The notes: generated by a model not told the origin, from the letters alone. A stretch of 60,031 nt of DNA from Marinilabiliales bacterium (GCA_021286825.1 JAJTBP010000002.1:1-60031); one strand, 5' to 3'. Positions 8,412 through 17,682 are shown, counted from the stretch's first letter. Numbers and translations: made by a program.

Positions 8412-9725
8412 ATGACAACCCAGACAAACAGAAGAGCATTTCTGAAAAATTCGGCTGTTGCTTCCGTTGGTTCCCTGATTCTGCCTTCCATCATCCCCTC
8501 TACAGCACTGGGGATGGGTGGTAAACCAGCCCCCAGCAACAGGATTGTGATGGGAGCCATCGGCACCGGTTCCCAGGGCCGAAGCAACATCGGTGATTTC
8601 CTTGAACTCAACAACCAGGTTCAATTTGTGGCACTCTGCGATGTCGATACCGGCAGCTTACAGAAGGCGAAAGAAAAAATTGCCAAAAGCGGGGCCAAAG
8701 ACGACCAGCGCACCTACGGCGATTTTCGTGAATTCCTTGAAAAAGAAAAACTGGATGCGGTAACCATCGCACTGCCGGATCACTGGCATGGCATCATCTA
8801 TACCGCGGCAGCCGAAAAGAAGCTCCACGTCTACGGCGAAAAACCAATCTGCCGGACCATTCACGACGGTCAAACCATCGTCAAGGCGGTGCAGAAAAAC
8901 AACATCATCTGGCAGACCGGTAGTTGGCAGAGGTCGCGATCCAATTTCCACAGGGGAGCCGAATTGGTCATCAACGGAAGGATTGGGAAGATACAACGGA
9001 TCGAGGTGGGACTGCCCAACGGCAACAAAGGCATCGGTACCCCACCCGTTCAGGAGGTTCCGAAAGAACTGAACTGGGACATGTGGTTGGGTCCTGCTCC
9101 GAAAGTAGCATACAGGGGTGTCAGCCACTGGAACTGGCGCTGGATCCTTGACTATTCCGGCGGTCAGCTCACCGACTGGGCCGGTCATCACATCGACATC
9201 GCCAATTGGGGTGCCGGATTGGAACACACCGGTCCCGTAGAGATCTCGGGAGTTGGTGTCTATCCACGGGAGGGTATTTACAACGTCCCCGTGGAGTATG
9301 ATTTCAACTGTAAGTATGCCAACGGCATCGAAATGAGGGTATGCAACGAAGGCCGGCTGGAGATGGGTTCCGGCACCACCTGGTATGGCGACAAGGGATG
9401 GATCCATGTCAACAGGGGCGAGACCCTCGTGGCCTCTGACCCCAAAATCCTCCAGGAAGTGATTGGCGAAAAGGAGATTCACCTGATCAAAAGCGACAAC
9501 CATTGGCAGAACTTCATCGACTGCGTCCGTTCAGGCCAGAAAACCATCGCTCCGGTGGAGGTAGCCTACAGGGCCATCTCGGTTGGACTGCTGGGTGAAA
9601 TCGCCATGCAGACCGGACAGACCATCCATTGGGATCCGGAAAAGGAGGAAATCATTGGTAATCCGATGGCCGCCAGACTCCTGAACAGGCCCTATCGTCA
9701 ACCTTGGCATTTAGCAACCCTCTAA
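8412..9725 (+). CDS. Tat-exported Gfo/Idh/MocA oxidoreductase (2)
   Basis: About 437 residues starting at the ATG at 8412, which places the twin-arginine motif NRRAFLKNS at residues 6-14. The open frame extends upstream to 8337, but that part runs through the hairpin. The Rossmann motif MGAIGTGSQGR, the VTIALPDHWHG segment, the EKPICRTI block with the family Lys-Pro and the DWAGHHIDIANWG active-site helix mark a Gfo/Idh/MocA dehydrogenase of the type common beside DUF1080 and ThuA genes. It probably oxidises the C3 hydroxyl of a glycoside or inositol-like substrate, by analogy with such clusters. It is only 12 bases upstream of the ThuA-domain gene, so the run from the tetraheme fusion to ThuA looks like one operon. 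Confidence 0.88.
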   Translation: MTTQTNRRAFLKNSAVASVGSLILPSIIPSTALGMGGKPAPSNRIVMGAIGTGSQGRSNIGDFLELNNQVQFVALCDVDTGSLQKAKEKIAKSGAKDDQRTYGDFREFLEKEKLDAVTIALPDHWHGIIYTAAAEKKLHVYGEKPICRTIHDGQTIVKAVQKNNIIWQTGSWQRSRSNFHRGAELVINGRIGKIQRIEVGLPNGNKGIGTPPVQEVPKELNWDMWLGPAPKVAYRGVSHWNWRWILDYSGGQLTDWAGHHIDIANWGAGLEHTGPVEISGVGVYPREGIYNVPVEYDFNCKYANGIEMRVCNEGRLEMGSGTTWYGDKGWIHVNRGETLVASDPKILQEVIGEKEIHLIKSDNHWQNFIDCVRSGQKTIAPVEVAYRAISVGLLGEIAMQTGQTIHWDPEKEEIIGNPMAARLLNRPYRQPWHLATL

Positions 9726-9737
9726 GCACTACCTCCC

Positions 9738-10946
9738 ATGAAAAAAATACAGATCCTATTTGTACTGCTGGCCGGATTTCTCCTCTTCCAATCCTGTCAG
9801 GAAAAAAGAGCCTACAGGGCCCTGATCATCACCGGTCAAAGCAACCACAACTGGATGGCCTCTTCACCCATTCTCAAGACCATCCTCGACCAGACTGGCC
9901 TCTTCGCAACCGATATCGCCCGGACACCCAAAGAGGGCGGAGACATGAGCAAGTTCCAGCCTGATTTCCAGAAATACAACGTCGTGGTGATGGCATACAA
10001 TGGCGACAGCTGGCCAGAAAAGACCAAGACTGCCTTTCTGGACTATGTGAAAAACGGGGGTGGTGTCGTGATCTACCACGAAGCCGACAACTCCTTCCCC
10101 GATTGGAAAGAATACAACGAGATCATTGGCCTCGGGGGTTGGAACCACAGATCCGAGAAAGATGGTCCCTATGTCTACTACAAAAACAATGTTCTGGTCA
10201 GGGATACTGCCAAGGGTTCTGCCGGATCGCACGGACCACAGCACGAATTTCTCGTCAAGGCCAGAAAACCGGACCATCCCATCTTGAAAGGACTTCCCGT
10301 AGCCTGGATGCATGGCAAGGATGAGTTGTACAGCACCTTGCGTGGACCGGCCCAAAACATGGAGATCCTGGCCACCGCTTACGCGGATACCGCCAAACGA
10401 GGAACCGGCCGTGACGAACCGATGTTGATGACCATCAGCTACGGCAAAGGCCGCATCTTTCATACAGCCATGGGACACGTTGGAAAGGATGAGACCCATC
10501 CGGCAACGGAATGTGTTGGATTTATCGTCACCCTCCAACGGGGTGCCGAATGGGCTGCCACAGGAAATGTGACGCAGCAGATCCCCATCGACTTCCCCAA
10601 TGTCGCCTGCTCTGTTTCAAGGCCCGATTACAAGGAGGTAACCCTTTCTGAGGACCTGGACAAGATTTCCAAATACTCCATCGACAAGAGCACGCGCTAC
10701 TATACCGATCTTCAGGCCAGAATCCGCAAGGTCACCGGGGATCCGGCCGCCCTGCTCGAACTGGAGAAGAAGATGGTGCAAGTGCTGAAGGACAAAAATG
10801 CCACTGCCGAAGGAAAGAAGCTTCTCCTTCGCGAACTGGCCTGGATGGGCTCCGATTACTGCCTGCCGGTGGTTCAGGAATTGCAAAAGGATGCCGATCT
10901 TCAGGAAGCAGCCACCTTTGCCATCGAACGCATGAAACCACAGTAA
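9738..10946 (+). CDS. ThuA-domain lipoprotein
   Basis: A 402-residue protein with a lipoprotein signal peptide (lipobox LLFQSC, Cys about residue 20). The class-I-glutamine-amidotransferase-like ThuA fold runs to about residue 260: ALIITGQSNHNW, VVVMAYNGDSWP, GGGVVIYHEADNSF and YGKGRIFHTAMGHV. ThuA proteins take part in trehalose and other disaccharide utilisation, often next to Gfo/Idh/MocA oxidoreductases and DUF1080 proteins, where 3-keto sugars are intermediates. The last 130 residues are helical and look like a short HEAT/ARM-type tail. It is the last gene of the presumed operon, with a strong terminator about 150 bases downstream. Confidence 0.85.
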   Translation: MKKIQILFVLLAGFLLFQSCQEKRAYRALIITGQSNHNWMASSPILKTILDQTGLFATDIARTPKEGGDMSKFQPDFQKYNVVVMAYNGDSWPEKTKTAFLDYVKNGGGVVIYHEADNSFPDWKEYNEIIGLGGWNHRSEKDGPYVYYKNNVLVRDTAKGSAGSHGPQHEFLVKARKPDHPILKGLPVAWMHGKDELYSTLRGPAQNMEILATAYADTAKRGTGRDEPMLMTISYGKGRIFHTAMGHVGKDETHPATECVGFIVTLQRGAEWAATGNVTQQIPIDFPNVACSVSRPDYKEVTLSEDLDKISKYSIDKSTRYYTDLQARIRKVTGDPAALLELEKKMVQVLKDKNATAEGKKLLLRELAWMGSDYCLPVVQELQKDADLQEAATFAIERMKPQ

Positions 10947-11093
10947 GCCCTTTGTCGGCCATCCGGATCTGACAAAACAGTTTGCATTTCTCGTCCCCAG
11001 GGCATTCGATGGTTGTTCTGCCTCGGCTGGAAGGCCAGGAAACGCTAAATATCCGGGGAATCCTATTTGATTCCAAGGAATTGATTAACTTTA

Positions 11094-11140
11094 GGCATCC
11101 CGTTACAAGAAAGGATTTGTGACGGGATGCCGCCGTTTTT
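11094..11140 (+). terminator. Strong terminator between the ThuA gene and the GT2 gene
   Basis: Arms 11094-11108 and 11117-11131 (GGCATCCCGT/ACGGGATGCC plus ACAA/TTGT with one G-T pair) enclose an 8-base loop; TTTTT follows at 11136-11140. It ends 11 bases before the GT2 ATG, so it could end the upstream operon or attenuate GT2. A GTG start at 11119 would lie inside it, which argues for ATG 11152. Confidence 0.75.
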
Positions 11141-11151
11141 ACCTGGAAGCC

Positions 11152-12075
11152 ATGCAATTTTCCCTGATCATACCTGTCTACAACGAAGAACAACTGATCG
11201 ATGACCTGATCACCAGAGTAGTCGACTCGGTAGCCGGTTTTGCCACCGAATACGAACTCCTCTTCGTGGATGATGGCAGCAAGGATGCCACCGTCAGGAA
11301 ACTGCTTGACCGACGGCGGGAAAACCGGCAGATCAAAATCATCTCCCTCTCCCGAAACTTTGGCCATCAAGCTGCCTTCACGGCCGGACTGGAACTGGCA
11401 CAAGGGGAGGTCGTTGCCATGATGGATGGCGATCTTCAGGATCCTCCGGAATTGCTGCCGGAGATGTACCGTAAAATCCGGGAAGAAAGGTTCGACATCG
11501 TCAACGGCAAAAGGACTGGGAGGAAAGAGAAGGGACGCCGATCCCTCTATACCAAACTGTTTCACCTGATCTTTAAAAATGTCGCAGGACTCGAAAGCCT
11601 GGAAAATACAGGAAACTTCTCGATGATGACCCGGGAGGCGCTGCATGCACTGCTCTCGCTGAAGGAAAAAGTCAGATACATGCCCGGCCTTCGTTCTTTT
11701 ATTGGGTTCCACCAGGGAACGGTCGAGTACATCCGTGAAGACCGCCATCGCGGGGAACCCAAGATGAGCCTGTCGCAACTCTTTCTCCTGGCTGCCGATG
11801 CCATTTTTTCATTTTCCAGATTTCCCATTCGGCTTTGCCTTTATCTTGGCGTGATCGGCACCATCGTCTTCATGATTGCCGGCATCTATGTCCTGATCGA
11901 TAAGATGCTGGGCTTCGCCATCATCGGCTGGTCCTCCACCCTGTTAAGCCTCTATTTCCTCGGTTCGATCCAACTGGTCTTTCTGGGCATCGTCGGAGAA
12001 TATGTCTTCAGAATCTACAAGGAATCCCAAAACCGTCCGATCTATTTTATCAAGAAGATTCACGGGGAAGAATAG
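11152..12075 (+). CDS. GT2 glycosyltransferase, GtrB/ArnC/DPM1-like, two C-terminal membrane helices
   Basis: A 307-residue protein. The GT-A domain starts with SLIIPVYNEE, has the sugar-nucleotide motif FVDDGSKD, and the metal-binding MDGDLQDPPE segment typical of polyprenyl-phosphate glycosyltransferases. Two hydrophobic helices at about 225-250 and 265-290 anchor it in the inner membrane, and it ends in a basic tail. Family members transfer glucose, mannose or aminoarabinose-type residues from a nucleotide donor onto undecaprenyl phosphate for later use by GT-C enzymes in the periplasm. A GT-C-like protein lies 3.4 kb downstream, so the two could be functionally linked (inference). Confidence 0.88.
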   Translation: MQFSLIIPVYNEEQLIDDLITRVVDSVAGFATEYELLFVDDGSKDATVRKLLDRRRENRQIKIISLSRNFGHQAAFTAGLELAQGEVVAMMDGDLQDPPELLPEMYRKIREERFDIVNGKRTGRKEKGRRSLYTKLFHLIFKNVAGLESLENTGNFSMMTREALHALLSLKEKVRYMPGLRSFIGFHQGTVEYIREDRHRGEPKMSLSQLFLLAADAIFSFSRFPIRLCLYLGVIGTIVFMIAGIYVLIDKMLGFAIIGWSSTLLSLYFLGSIQLVFLGIVGEYVFRIYKESQNRPIYFIKKIHGEE

Positions 12076-12144
12076 GCTATTTCACAATCGCCATAAATAG
12101 GTAGCTTCCCAAACGAATGCCATCAAAAAGTTGCGCATCGATCC

Positions 12145-12303
12145 ATGAAATACAGTCATTGGAGGATATTGGCGATAGATCTTCCGTTCGTGATCATCCT
12201 TTTCTCCTTTTTTGCGTGGAAGGACCCAAACCAATCAGAGACACATGCTATGCCTGATAGCTTATTGGGAGATCGACTCCAATCAGATCAATTCGGTCCA
12301 TAG
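12145..12303 (+). CDS. Candidate 52-residue single-span membrane protein
   Basis: An ATG at 12145 opens a 52-codon frame ending in TAG at 12301-12303. A basic start (MKYSHWR) is followed by a hydrophobic stretch, LAIDLPFVIILFSFFAW, and then a polar tail, which fits a small inner-membrane protein. The 3' end overlaps the convergent WG-repeat gene by 16 bases. No homologue is recognised and there is no clear promoter. It fills an otherwise empty 210-base gap and may be genuine or chance. Confidence 0.3.
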   Translation: MKYSHWRILAIDLPFVIILFSFFAWKDPNQSETHAMPDSLLGDRLQSDQFGP

Positions 12304-13616
12304 GAAACATCCGTACCATTTACTGTGGCAATAACCGGCAAAAATGAGGATTTATCATTGATGAGAAACTTGTTGTAGCTATACGCACCACTTTCGTAAC
12401 GGATTAAAACAATGGAGTCATGCGTGGGGCTTATGAGGAGAGATCCCGATATGTCAACCATACCATATGTGAACCGGTTATAACTCCCTTTGGATTTGAT
12501 TTTGATGCAGTTGTTCCGGATAAATTTACCGTTCTCCCACTCCTCCGGTTTAAATTTACTATTTAAGGAAAAATAAGTGTGATGATGAACATCCATCAAT
12601 TTGCAACTCGTCTCTGTTTCAGCACTGAGGATCCCATCTTCATCAGGATAGCTAATTTTGTCATACAGGAACGGTATGACCTCACGACCAGAAGAATTAA
12701 TCAATCCGTATTTATAATTTGATATGCTCCTGACCTTTGCATATCCATTCAAAAATTCACGAGCTTCCATGTAGATAGGCTCGATTGCTATTCTGCCACT
12801 CGTATCAATGTACCCCCAGTTTCGATTTCTCACCTGCACGCTGGCCAACCCTTCACTAAAGCTCTCTGCCGAAGGATAAACTTCCTCCGATAGCTTTTTT
12901 CCAAATCTATTGACAAAGAAATAACCATTTTGATAAACCCGAAAGGGTCCTTCGCCGAACGAATCTACAAAATGAAAAGTTTTCGAAGCATGTTTGAGGA
13001 TGGTCCCTTTGTAATCGATAATTGAAGTCTCCCCTTTTTTTTCGGCAGATATGCAGGTAGCGTAGCGGGTCGGTACGATTCTGTCATAAATAAAATCGAC
13101 CATTATGTGGTTGGATTGATCAATAATTCCCCATTTCCCATTTCTTTTGACGATCGCAATACCATTCCTAAAAGCATCGTTGTAGACTTCTTCATAAATG
13201 GCCGGGATGACAATCTCTCCAAACTTATCAAATGCACCCAACATTTCTCCTTTCTTTTCCCAATGTATGGATTGCGTATTATTCACAGACTCAGAGAACC
13301 ATGAAATTTTTCTTTGAATATTTCTTTCATATTCGGATTTTTTCAAGGCAATGAATATGACAAAAAAAATTACCAGGGCTATCCCAGTCAGGTAGGCCAT
13401 GCCATCGAAGAATTCATAGAGTGCTGCAATGATCAAAATGATCCCAGCCAAAAAGATAAAGCCACCAACAATCAATCCGGATATCAAACTGACCAATCCG
13501 AAATCATCGCCTTTTAAAAAGGGCATCAACCATGTAAACCATAAAATTAAAAACCCCAAAATGGAGGCACCTACACCCACAATCAAAAGTCCTGCAATGT
13601 CATTTTTCTTAGCCAT
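12288..13616 (-). CDS. WG-repeat membrane protein
   Basis: About 442 residues from the ATG at 13616 (MAKKNDIAG). Three hydrophobic segments in the first 100 residues are followed by five or six WG-type beta repeats, for example NGKWGIIDQSN, NRNWGYIDTSGR, YKYGLINSSGR and YGMVDISGSL. WG (KWG Leptospira-type) repeats form beta-propeller-like folds of unknown ligand, often on the cell surface. Base composition is clearly AT-richer than the glycan genes upstream. It groups with two other small or unknown membrane proteins on the same strand. No enzymatic motif was seen, and the function is unknown. Confidence 0.75.
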   Translation of the reverse strand: MAKKNDIAGLLIVGVGASILGFLILWFTWLMPFLKGDDFGLVSLISGLIVGGFIFLAGIILIIAALYEFFDGMAYLTGIALVIFFVIFIALKKSEYERNIQRKISWFSESVNNTQSIHWEKKGEMLGAFDKFGEIVIPAIYEEVYNDAFRNGIAIVKRNGKWGIIDQSNHIMVDFIYDRIVPTRYATCISAEKKGETSIIDYKGTILKHASKTFHFVDSFGEGPFRVYQNGYFFVNRFGKKLSEEVYPSAESFSEGLASVQVRNRNWGYIDTSGRIAIEPIYMEAREFLNGYAKVRSISNYKYGLINSSGREVIPFLYDKISYPDEDGILSAETETSCKLMDVHHHTYFSLNSKFKPEEWENGKFIRNNCIKIKSKGSYNRFTYGMVDISGSLLISPTHDSIVLIRYESGAYSYNKFLINDKSSFLPVIATVNGTDVSYGPN

Positions 13617-13968
13617 AGGAAATAATTTCTGTGAGAAATTTTCTTGATCGGAGAAGCACTTTGCGACTTCCAATCGATGCATTTGAATGAAACTTCAGGT
13701 GAAAACAAGGGAAATAGTTCAGGATACAATGATTGAACTGAAAGTCCAATCAATTGGATCACAGCACAAGGAACCTTCTGTCTGGATACCGATCCTGAAT
13801 CGCCACGGCTTTCACTTCCGGGATTCGATCCATGCCATTTGCCACAATAAAAGAATGTCATTTCGTCACAATCTTCTGTCGCAGATCAATCTGAACCCAA
13901 CATTTCCCAAAGATTCTCGCATACTCCCTGGAATTGTAACGATCGTCACCAATGGTCCGGAGATCACG
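13617..13968. other. Intergenic stretch without a convincing gene
   Basis: Short open frames exist on both strands, but none has a signal peptide, membrane segment or recognisable motif. No good TAnnTTTG promoter or terminator was found. Confidence 0.5.
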
Positions 13969-14208
13969 TCATCGCCTGAACAATGAAAATAGCCAATCGA
14001 AGACCGTACCTATCGCCAGACCCAACATACCCCCTGCAAATGCACCAAGAAAGATGATAAATATCAAACCTAACAAATCAGCGACCCCAGACACCTGAAT
14101 AGGTTTCGTAACCAATATCCAGACAATGCCGCCAATCCCAAAGAGAGTAGAGAATATTTCAGTAATCGTAATGCCGGACTTTTTTTGCTGTGATTCCTGA
14201 TAACCCAT
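13969..14208 (-). CDS. Small two-helix membrane protein
   Basis: A 79-residue protein: polar N-terminus (MGYQESQQKK), then two hydrophobic helices at about residues 21-35 and 43-70. The second is Gly-rich (FLGAFAGGMLGLAIG), and the protein ends in a basic tail, LFRR. No family is recognised. It lies 57 bases downstream of the GYF_2 gene on the same strand, in an AT-rich block, so it is probably co-expressed with it. The hydrophobic pattern and the clean start and stop support a real gene. Confidence 0.55.
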   Translation of the reverse strand: MGYQESQQKKSGITITEIFSTLFGIGGIVWILVTKPIQVSGVADLLGLIFIIFLGAFAGGMLGLAIGTVFDWLFSLFRR

Positions 14209-14265
14209 GGCAGATACTTGAGAGATTGATTGATTAATTTGGAGATTTATCCTTCGAGGATCTAC

Positions 14266-15159
14266 TTAGCTTCTTTCACTGGTAAGTTTGCTAAAATCGT
14301 GGATTTGCTTTGAAAAAAGGATGATGAGTACGAAGGCAATGGAAAAATTGAAATAATAGAGAATGCTGACGATTTGTGCCCCTAATATCATCTCACCCGA
14401 TGGCTCATAAACCAGCATAGACCTGACAATGACTTGGATAATGGCCAAAAGAAAAGAGGTAAGTGCACTGATTGCCAATGAAATTCCGATACCTGATCCA
14501 ACCTCATGGGAGATATTCAATTGTTGCAATCGTCGGTTGGCGTGTTTGGACCATGAACCAATGGCGATAAAAATCCAATATAAATTATAAAACGGGATGA
14601 AAAGATAGCCTACAATTTTACCGGGTGTAAGCCTTGGGTCATTGATTTGCATAAGCTTCCAACCTCTGTACAATATCTTCATGAAAACGATATAGAATAC
14701 AATGAAGAATGGAAATAAAAATAGATTAATTAGCGAAGCTGTGGTAAAAACCTTTTGGGCAAACTCCAGATCATCCCTTTGCATGCAGTTAAAGGCATCC
14801 ATTTCCGCTACAGCAGATGCAGAACGAATCGCTAAGATGATGAGTGTAGAGACGAACAACCAGATGTACAAGGAATGCATGCCATGGTTTGGTTTAGCTG
14901 GTTCTGGTACATATCTCGGAGCCTCATACCTGGGTTTAGTTGCTTGCTTGGCTTGCTGCTGAAATGGAGGGATGAATGGTGGAGCAGCAAATCGTTGGTC
15001 CAAGGCATTTTTAATATCCGGTACATTCCTGGCTTCTGTCCAATCATTGTATCCGTAACTCCAAATATATGTGTTGTGATCGATCATCCGAACCAATAAA
15101 TCCTTATTAACAGGTCCAAATCGCTCACTATCCTTGATGTAATAATACTCCCCTTCCAT
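14266..15159 (-). CDS. GYF_2-domain (DUF4339) membrane protein
   Basis: About 297 residues from the ATG at 15159. Residues 1-45 are a GYF_2 domain (YYIKDSERFGPVNKDLL, then YIWSYGYNDWTEA), a small fold thought to bind proline-rich peptides. A Pro/Gln-rich linker follows, then about five membrane segments resembling DUF4328-type domains. Such proteins are widespread in bacteria with no established role. The linker itself (PPFIPPFQQQ) could be a ligand for the domain. An upstream in-frame ATG at 15204 adds 15 residues without family support. The role remains unknown. Confidence 0.7.
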   Translation of the reverse strand: MEGEYYYIKDSERFGPVNKDLLVRMIDHNTYIWSYGYNDWTEARNVPDIKNALDQRFAAPPFIPPFQQQAKQATKPRYEAPRYVPEPAKPNHGMHSLYIWLFVSTLIILAIRSASAVAEMDAFNCMQRDDLEFAQKVFTTASLINLFLFPFFIVFYIVFMKILYRGWKLMQINDPRLTPGKIVGYLFIPFYNLYWIFIAIGSWSKHANRRLQQLNISHEVGSGIGISLAISALTSFLLAIIQVIVRSMLVYEPSGEMILGAQIVSILYYFNFSIAFVLIILFSKQIHDFSKLTSERS

Positions 15160-15258
15160 GGTTTCCTGGTTTAGCGTGTTTAGATATTTTGTGCCGTTTG
15201 ACACATTCGTACGGTTTCGGAATCAATCTACAGTGGTCTGTTTTAGGACGCTTTCATC

Positions 15259-15279
15259 CTGTTTACCAAAGATAAACAG
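15259..15279. promoter_or_regulatory. Palindrome in the divergent intergenic region
   Basis: CTGTTTA (15259-15265) and TAAACAG (15273-15279) are separated by 7 bases in the 360-base divergent gap between the GYF_2 gene and the GT-C gene. Spacing and symmetry fit a dimeric regulator site. No T-run follows, so it is not a terminator. Nothing else was recognised in 15160-15519. Confidence 0.35.
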
Positions 15280-15519
15280 ATGGACAATTGGTGAATTGCA
15301 ATCTGTCACCAACAGTACATTTGATGTAATGAACGGTTCAGATTTACGAACGAGGTCCCGTCAGATGGTGGTTTCGATCCGAATCAATCCAACACTTCCC
15401 CAAAAGGCTCTTCCAGACTTATAGAGCTGCTTTTCAGTCAAGGGTGTTTTAAAGACAAAATCCCCGTTTCTGTTGAATTTTATATCTTTAGCCGTTGTTA
15501 TCACTTTTCCCGGATTCGA

Positions 15520-17601
15520 ATGAAGCTTCTGCAATTTCCACTTGCGAAAGAAAGGGGACCAAAAATTCTCTACAGTTTGGCTGGCATATTGCTTTTCGTG
15601 ATCTTACTTAATGCACAAAAGGCCGGCATATCGGGTGATGAAGAGGTCCATTACCTTCATTCCCTGAAGGTCTATCATTATTTTGCCACTTGGGGTGCCG
15701 ACCAAAGTGCCGTCAACACACCGGAGACCCATCTGCAATACTACGGCCAGTCGTTCGATAACCTGACCACCCTTCTGGCCCAATGGTTCCACATCGATGA
15801 CATCTACACCTTCCGGCACCTGATGAACAGCCTGGCCGGCTGGCTTTGCATCTGGCTGGCCGCACAGTTTGCCGTCTGGCTTTCGGGGTATGGTGCAGGC
15901 ATCGTTGTGCTTTTGCTCTTTTCCCTCTCCCCCACCTTTCTCGGTCATTGCCAGAACAACCTGAAAGACATTCCCTTCGCCCTTGCTTACCTGGCTGGTA
16001 CCTACTATCTGCTGAGGTGGCTGCTTGAGAAAAAACCTGGATGGCGACTTACCGGTCTGCTGATCCTTTCCCTGGCTTTCAGCATCAGCATCAGACCTGG
16101 CGGATTGCTGCTCTTTTGCTATCTTTTGTTCTTCTTTGGCATACGCGTGATCTGGCAATGGAGAGCCGGGACCTTCGTTAGGAGCCGCTTCAGGCAACAA
16201 GGCCTGCAGATTTTCGGCATCCTGTTGGCGGCTTACCTGGCAGGGATCCTGCTCTGGCCCTACCTCCTGCAGCACCCTTTCAGCGGAATCTGGAAATCGT
16301 ATCAGGTGATGGCCCACTTTCCAACAACCCTGAGGCAGCTCTTCGAAGGCAGATGGGAATGGTCCGACCTGATGCCCTGGTACTACCTCCCGAAACTGAT
16401 GCTCATCACCCTGCCTTTTACCATTCTGGCTGCCCTTCTGCTCTTTCTCGCCCGACTAAAACAGATCCTCCGAAAGGATAGCATCCGGATCGGAGCGCTG
16501 ATCTTCACCCTCCTGTTTCCCATCCTCTTTGTCATCCTGGAAAAGGCCAACCTTTACGGATCCTGGCGCCATTTTCTCTTTGTCTACCCAGCTCTGGTTA
16601 TCCTGGCCGCCATAGGCATAGTCAGCACATTTGAACGACTCAGGACCCGGCTACAAAAAGGCATCCTGGTTACCTTGCTGGCCCTGCTCTCCATCCATCC
16701 GATCGACTTTATGATCCGTAACCACCCATACTTCTATCTCTATTACAACCCTTTGGTGGGCGGACTAAAAGGGGCTTACGGACACTACGAAACCGATTAC
16801 TATTACCACTCCCTGCGCGAAGGAACCGAATGGTTGCAGCAATATTTGAAGCAAAACCATGGAACCGAAACGATCCAGGTGGCTACCAACTTCCCGGCCA
16901 ATTGGTTCTTCCGAAACAACCCAAAAGTCTCGGTCCGCTTCGTCCCTTACACCCTGAGAAGCCAGCAGGATTGGGATTATTACATCGTGGTAAATAGCTA
17001 TGTATCACCCACCTTGCTGCAAAACAAAAACTGGCCACCAGCCAATACCCTGCACCTCATCAAAGCCGATGAGGTCCCCATCTGTGCCATTCTCAAGCGG
17101 GATGATAAATCCGATTTAATTGCATATCAGTACCTTACAGAAAACAAGCTGACCGAATCCCTCAAATGCTTTGAAAAAGCGATCAAGAATAGATGCAGCG
17201 ATGAAGTAATCTTTTTTAACTTTGCGACAGCTTGTTACAGGAATGGAGACCGGAGCGGAGCGGTGACGAACCTTCTGGAGGGTCTGAAAATAAATCCGGA
17301 TAACGAGATGTTGCAGATGTTCCTGGCCAACATCCGGATCGAAATGGGTGAGACGCAAGCGGCAGCCGATCTCTACCAACGGATTCTTTCCTTCAACCGG
17401 AAATACTTCGAAGCCTATCCGGCATTGGCCAAAATATGGATCGAAGGGCAAAAGCGGCAAGAGGCCAGACAACTGCTGAAATCCTGCCTCATGATTCATC
17501 CCGGCTACAAGGCTGCCATACAGGTATTGGCCGACAGCTACAGGGATACCGATCCCCAGGTGGCCATTCAATACGATGAATTGCTGAAATCCATGAATTG
17601 A
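15520..17601 (+). CDS. GT-C (ArnT/PMT-like) membrane glycosyltransferase with C-terminal TPR repeats
   Basis: A 693-residue protein. About 9-10 membrane helices occupy residues 15-400. An acidic motif in the first periplasmic loop (SGDEEVHY) matches the catalytic Asp position of GT39/GT83-type enzymes, which use polyprenyl-phosphate sugars. The NNLKDIPFAL loop and the RPGGLLLF segment also fit PMT_2-type proteins. Residues 400-530 form a soluble domain, and 535-690 contain about four tetratricopeptide repeats (LTESLKCFEKAI, AVTNLLEGLKINPDN, AADLYQRILSF, AIQYDELLK). It could glycosylate a periplasmic protein or lipid, using the donor made by an upstream GT2 enzyme. Acceptor and sugar are unknown. 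Confidence 0.75.
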   Translation: MKLLQFPLAKERGPKILYSLAGILLFVILLNAQKAGISGDEEVHYLHSLKVYHYFATWGADQSAVNTPETHLQYYGQSFDNLTTLLAQWFHIDDIYTFRHLMNSLAGWLCIWLAAQFAVWLSGYGAGIVVLLLFSLSPTFLGHCQNNLKDIPFALAYLAGTYYLLRWLLEKKPGWRLTGLLILSLAFSISIRPGGLLLFCYLLFFFGIRVIWQWRAGTFVRSRFRQQGLQIFGILLAAYLAGILLWPYLLQHPFSGIWKSYQVMAHFPTTLRQLFEGRWEWSDLMPWYYLPKLMLITLPFTILAALLLFLARLKQILRKDSIRIGALIFTLLFPILFVILEKANLYGSWRHFLFVYPALVILAAIGIVSTFERLRTRLQKGILVTLLALLSIHPIDFMIRNHPYFYLYYNPLVGGLKGAYGHYETDYYYHSLREGTEWLQQYLKQNHGTETIQVATNFPANWFFRNNPKVSVRFVPYTLRSQQDWDYYIVVNSYVSPTLLQNKNWPPANTLHLIKADEVPICAILKRDDKSDLIAYQYLTENKLTESLKCFEKAIKNRCSDEVIFFNFATACYRNGDRSGAVTNLLEGLKINPDNEMLQMFLANIRIEMGETQAAADLYQRILSFNRKYFEAYPALAKIWIEGQKRQEARQLLKSCLMIHPGYKAAIQVLADSYRDTDPQVAIQYDELLKSMN

Positions 17602-17682
17602 AGGCGTACATCTGGAATGAGAATGGTAAGATATTGATTGAAAGATATTTATATAACAAATTACATAACAACAGATCAAAGA

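Noticed and set aside
11119-11151. GTG start for the GT2 gene
   Set aside because: It would begin inside the terminator hairpin and add residues before the conserved SLIIPVYNEE start.
10732-11778. 348-codon minus-strand open frame opposite ThuA and GT2
   Set aside because: Runs through two convincing genes and a terminator on the other strand; no motif.
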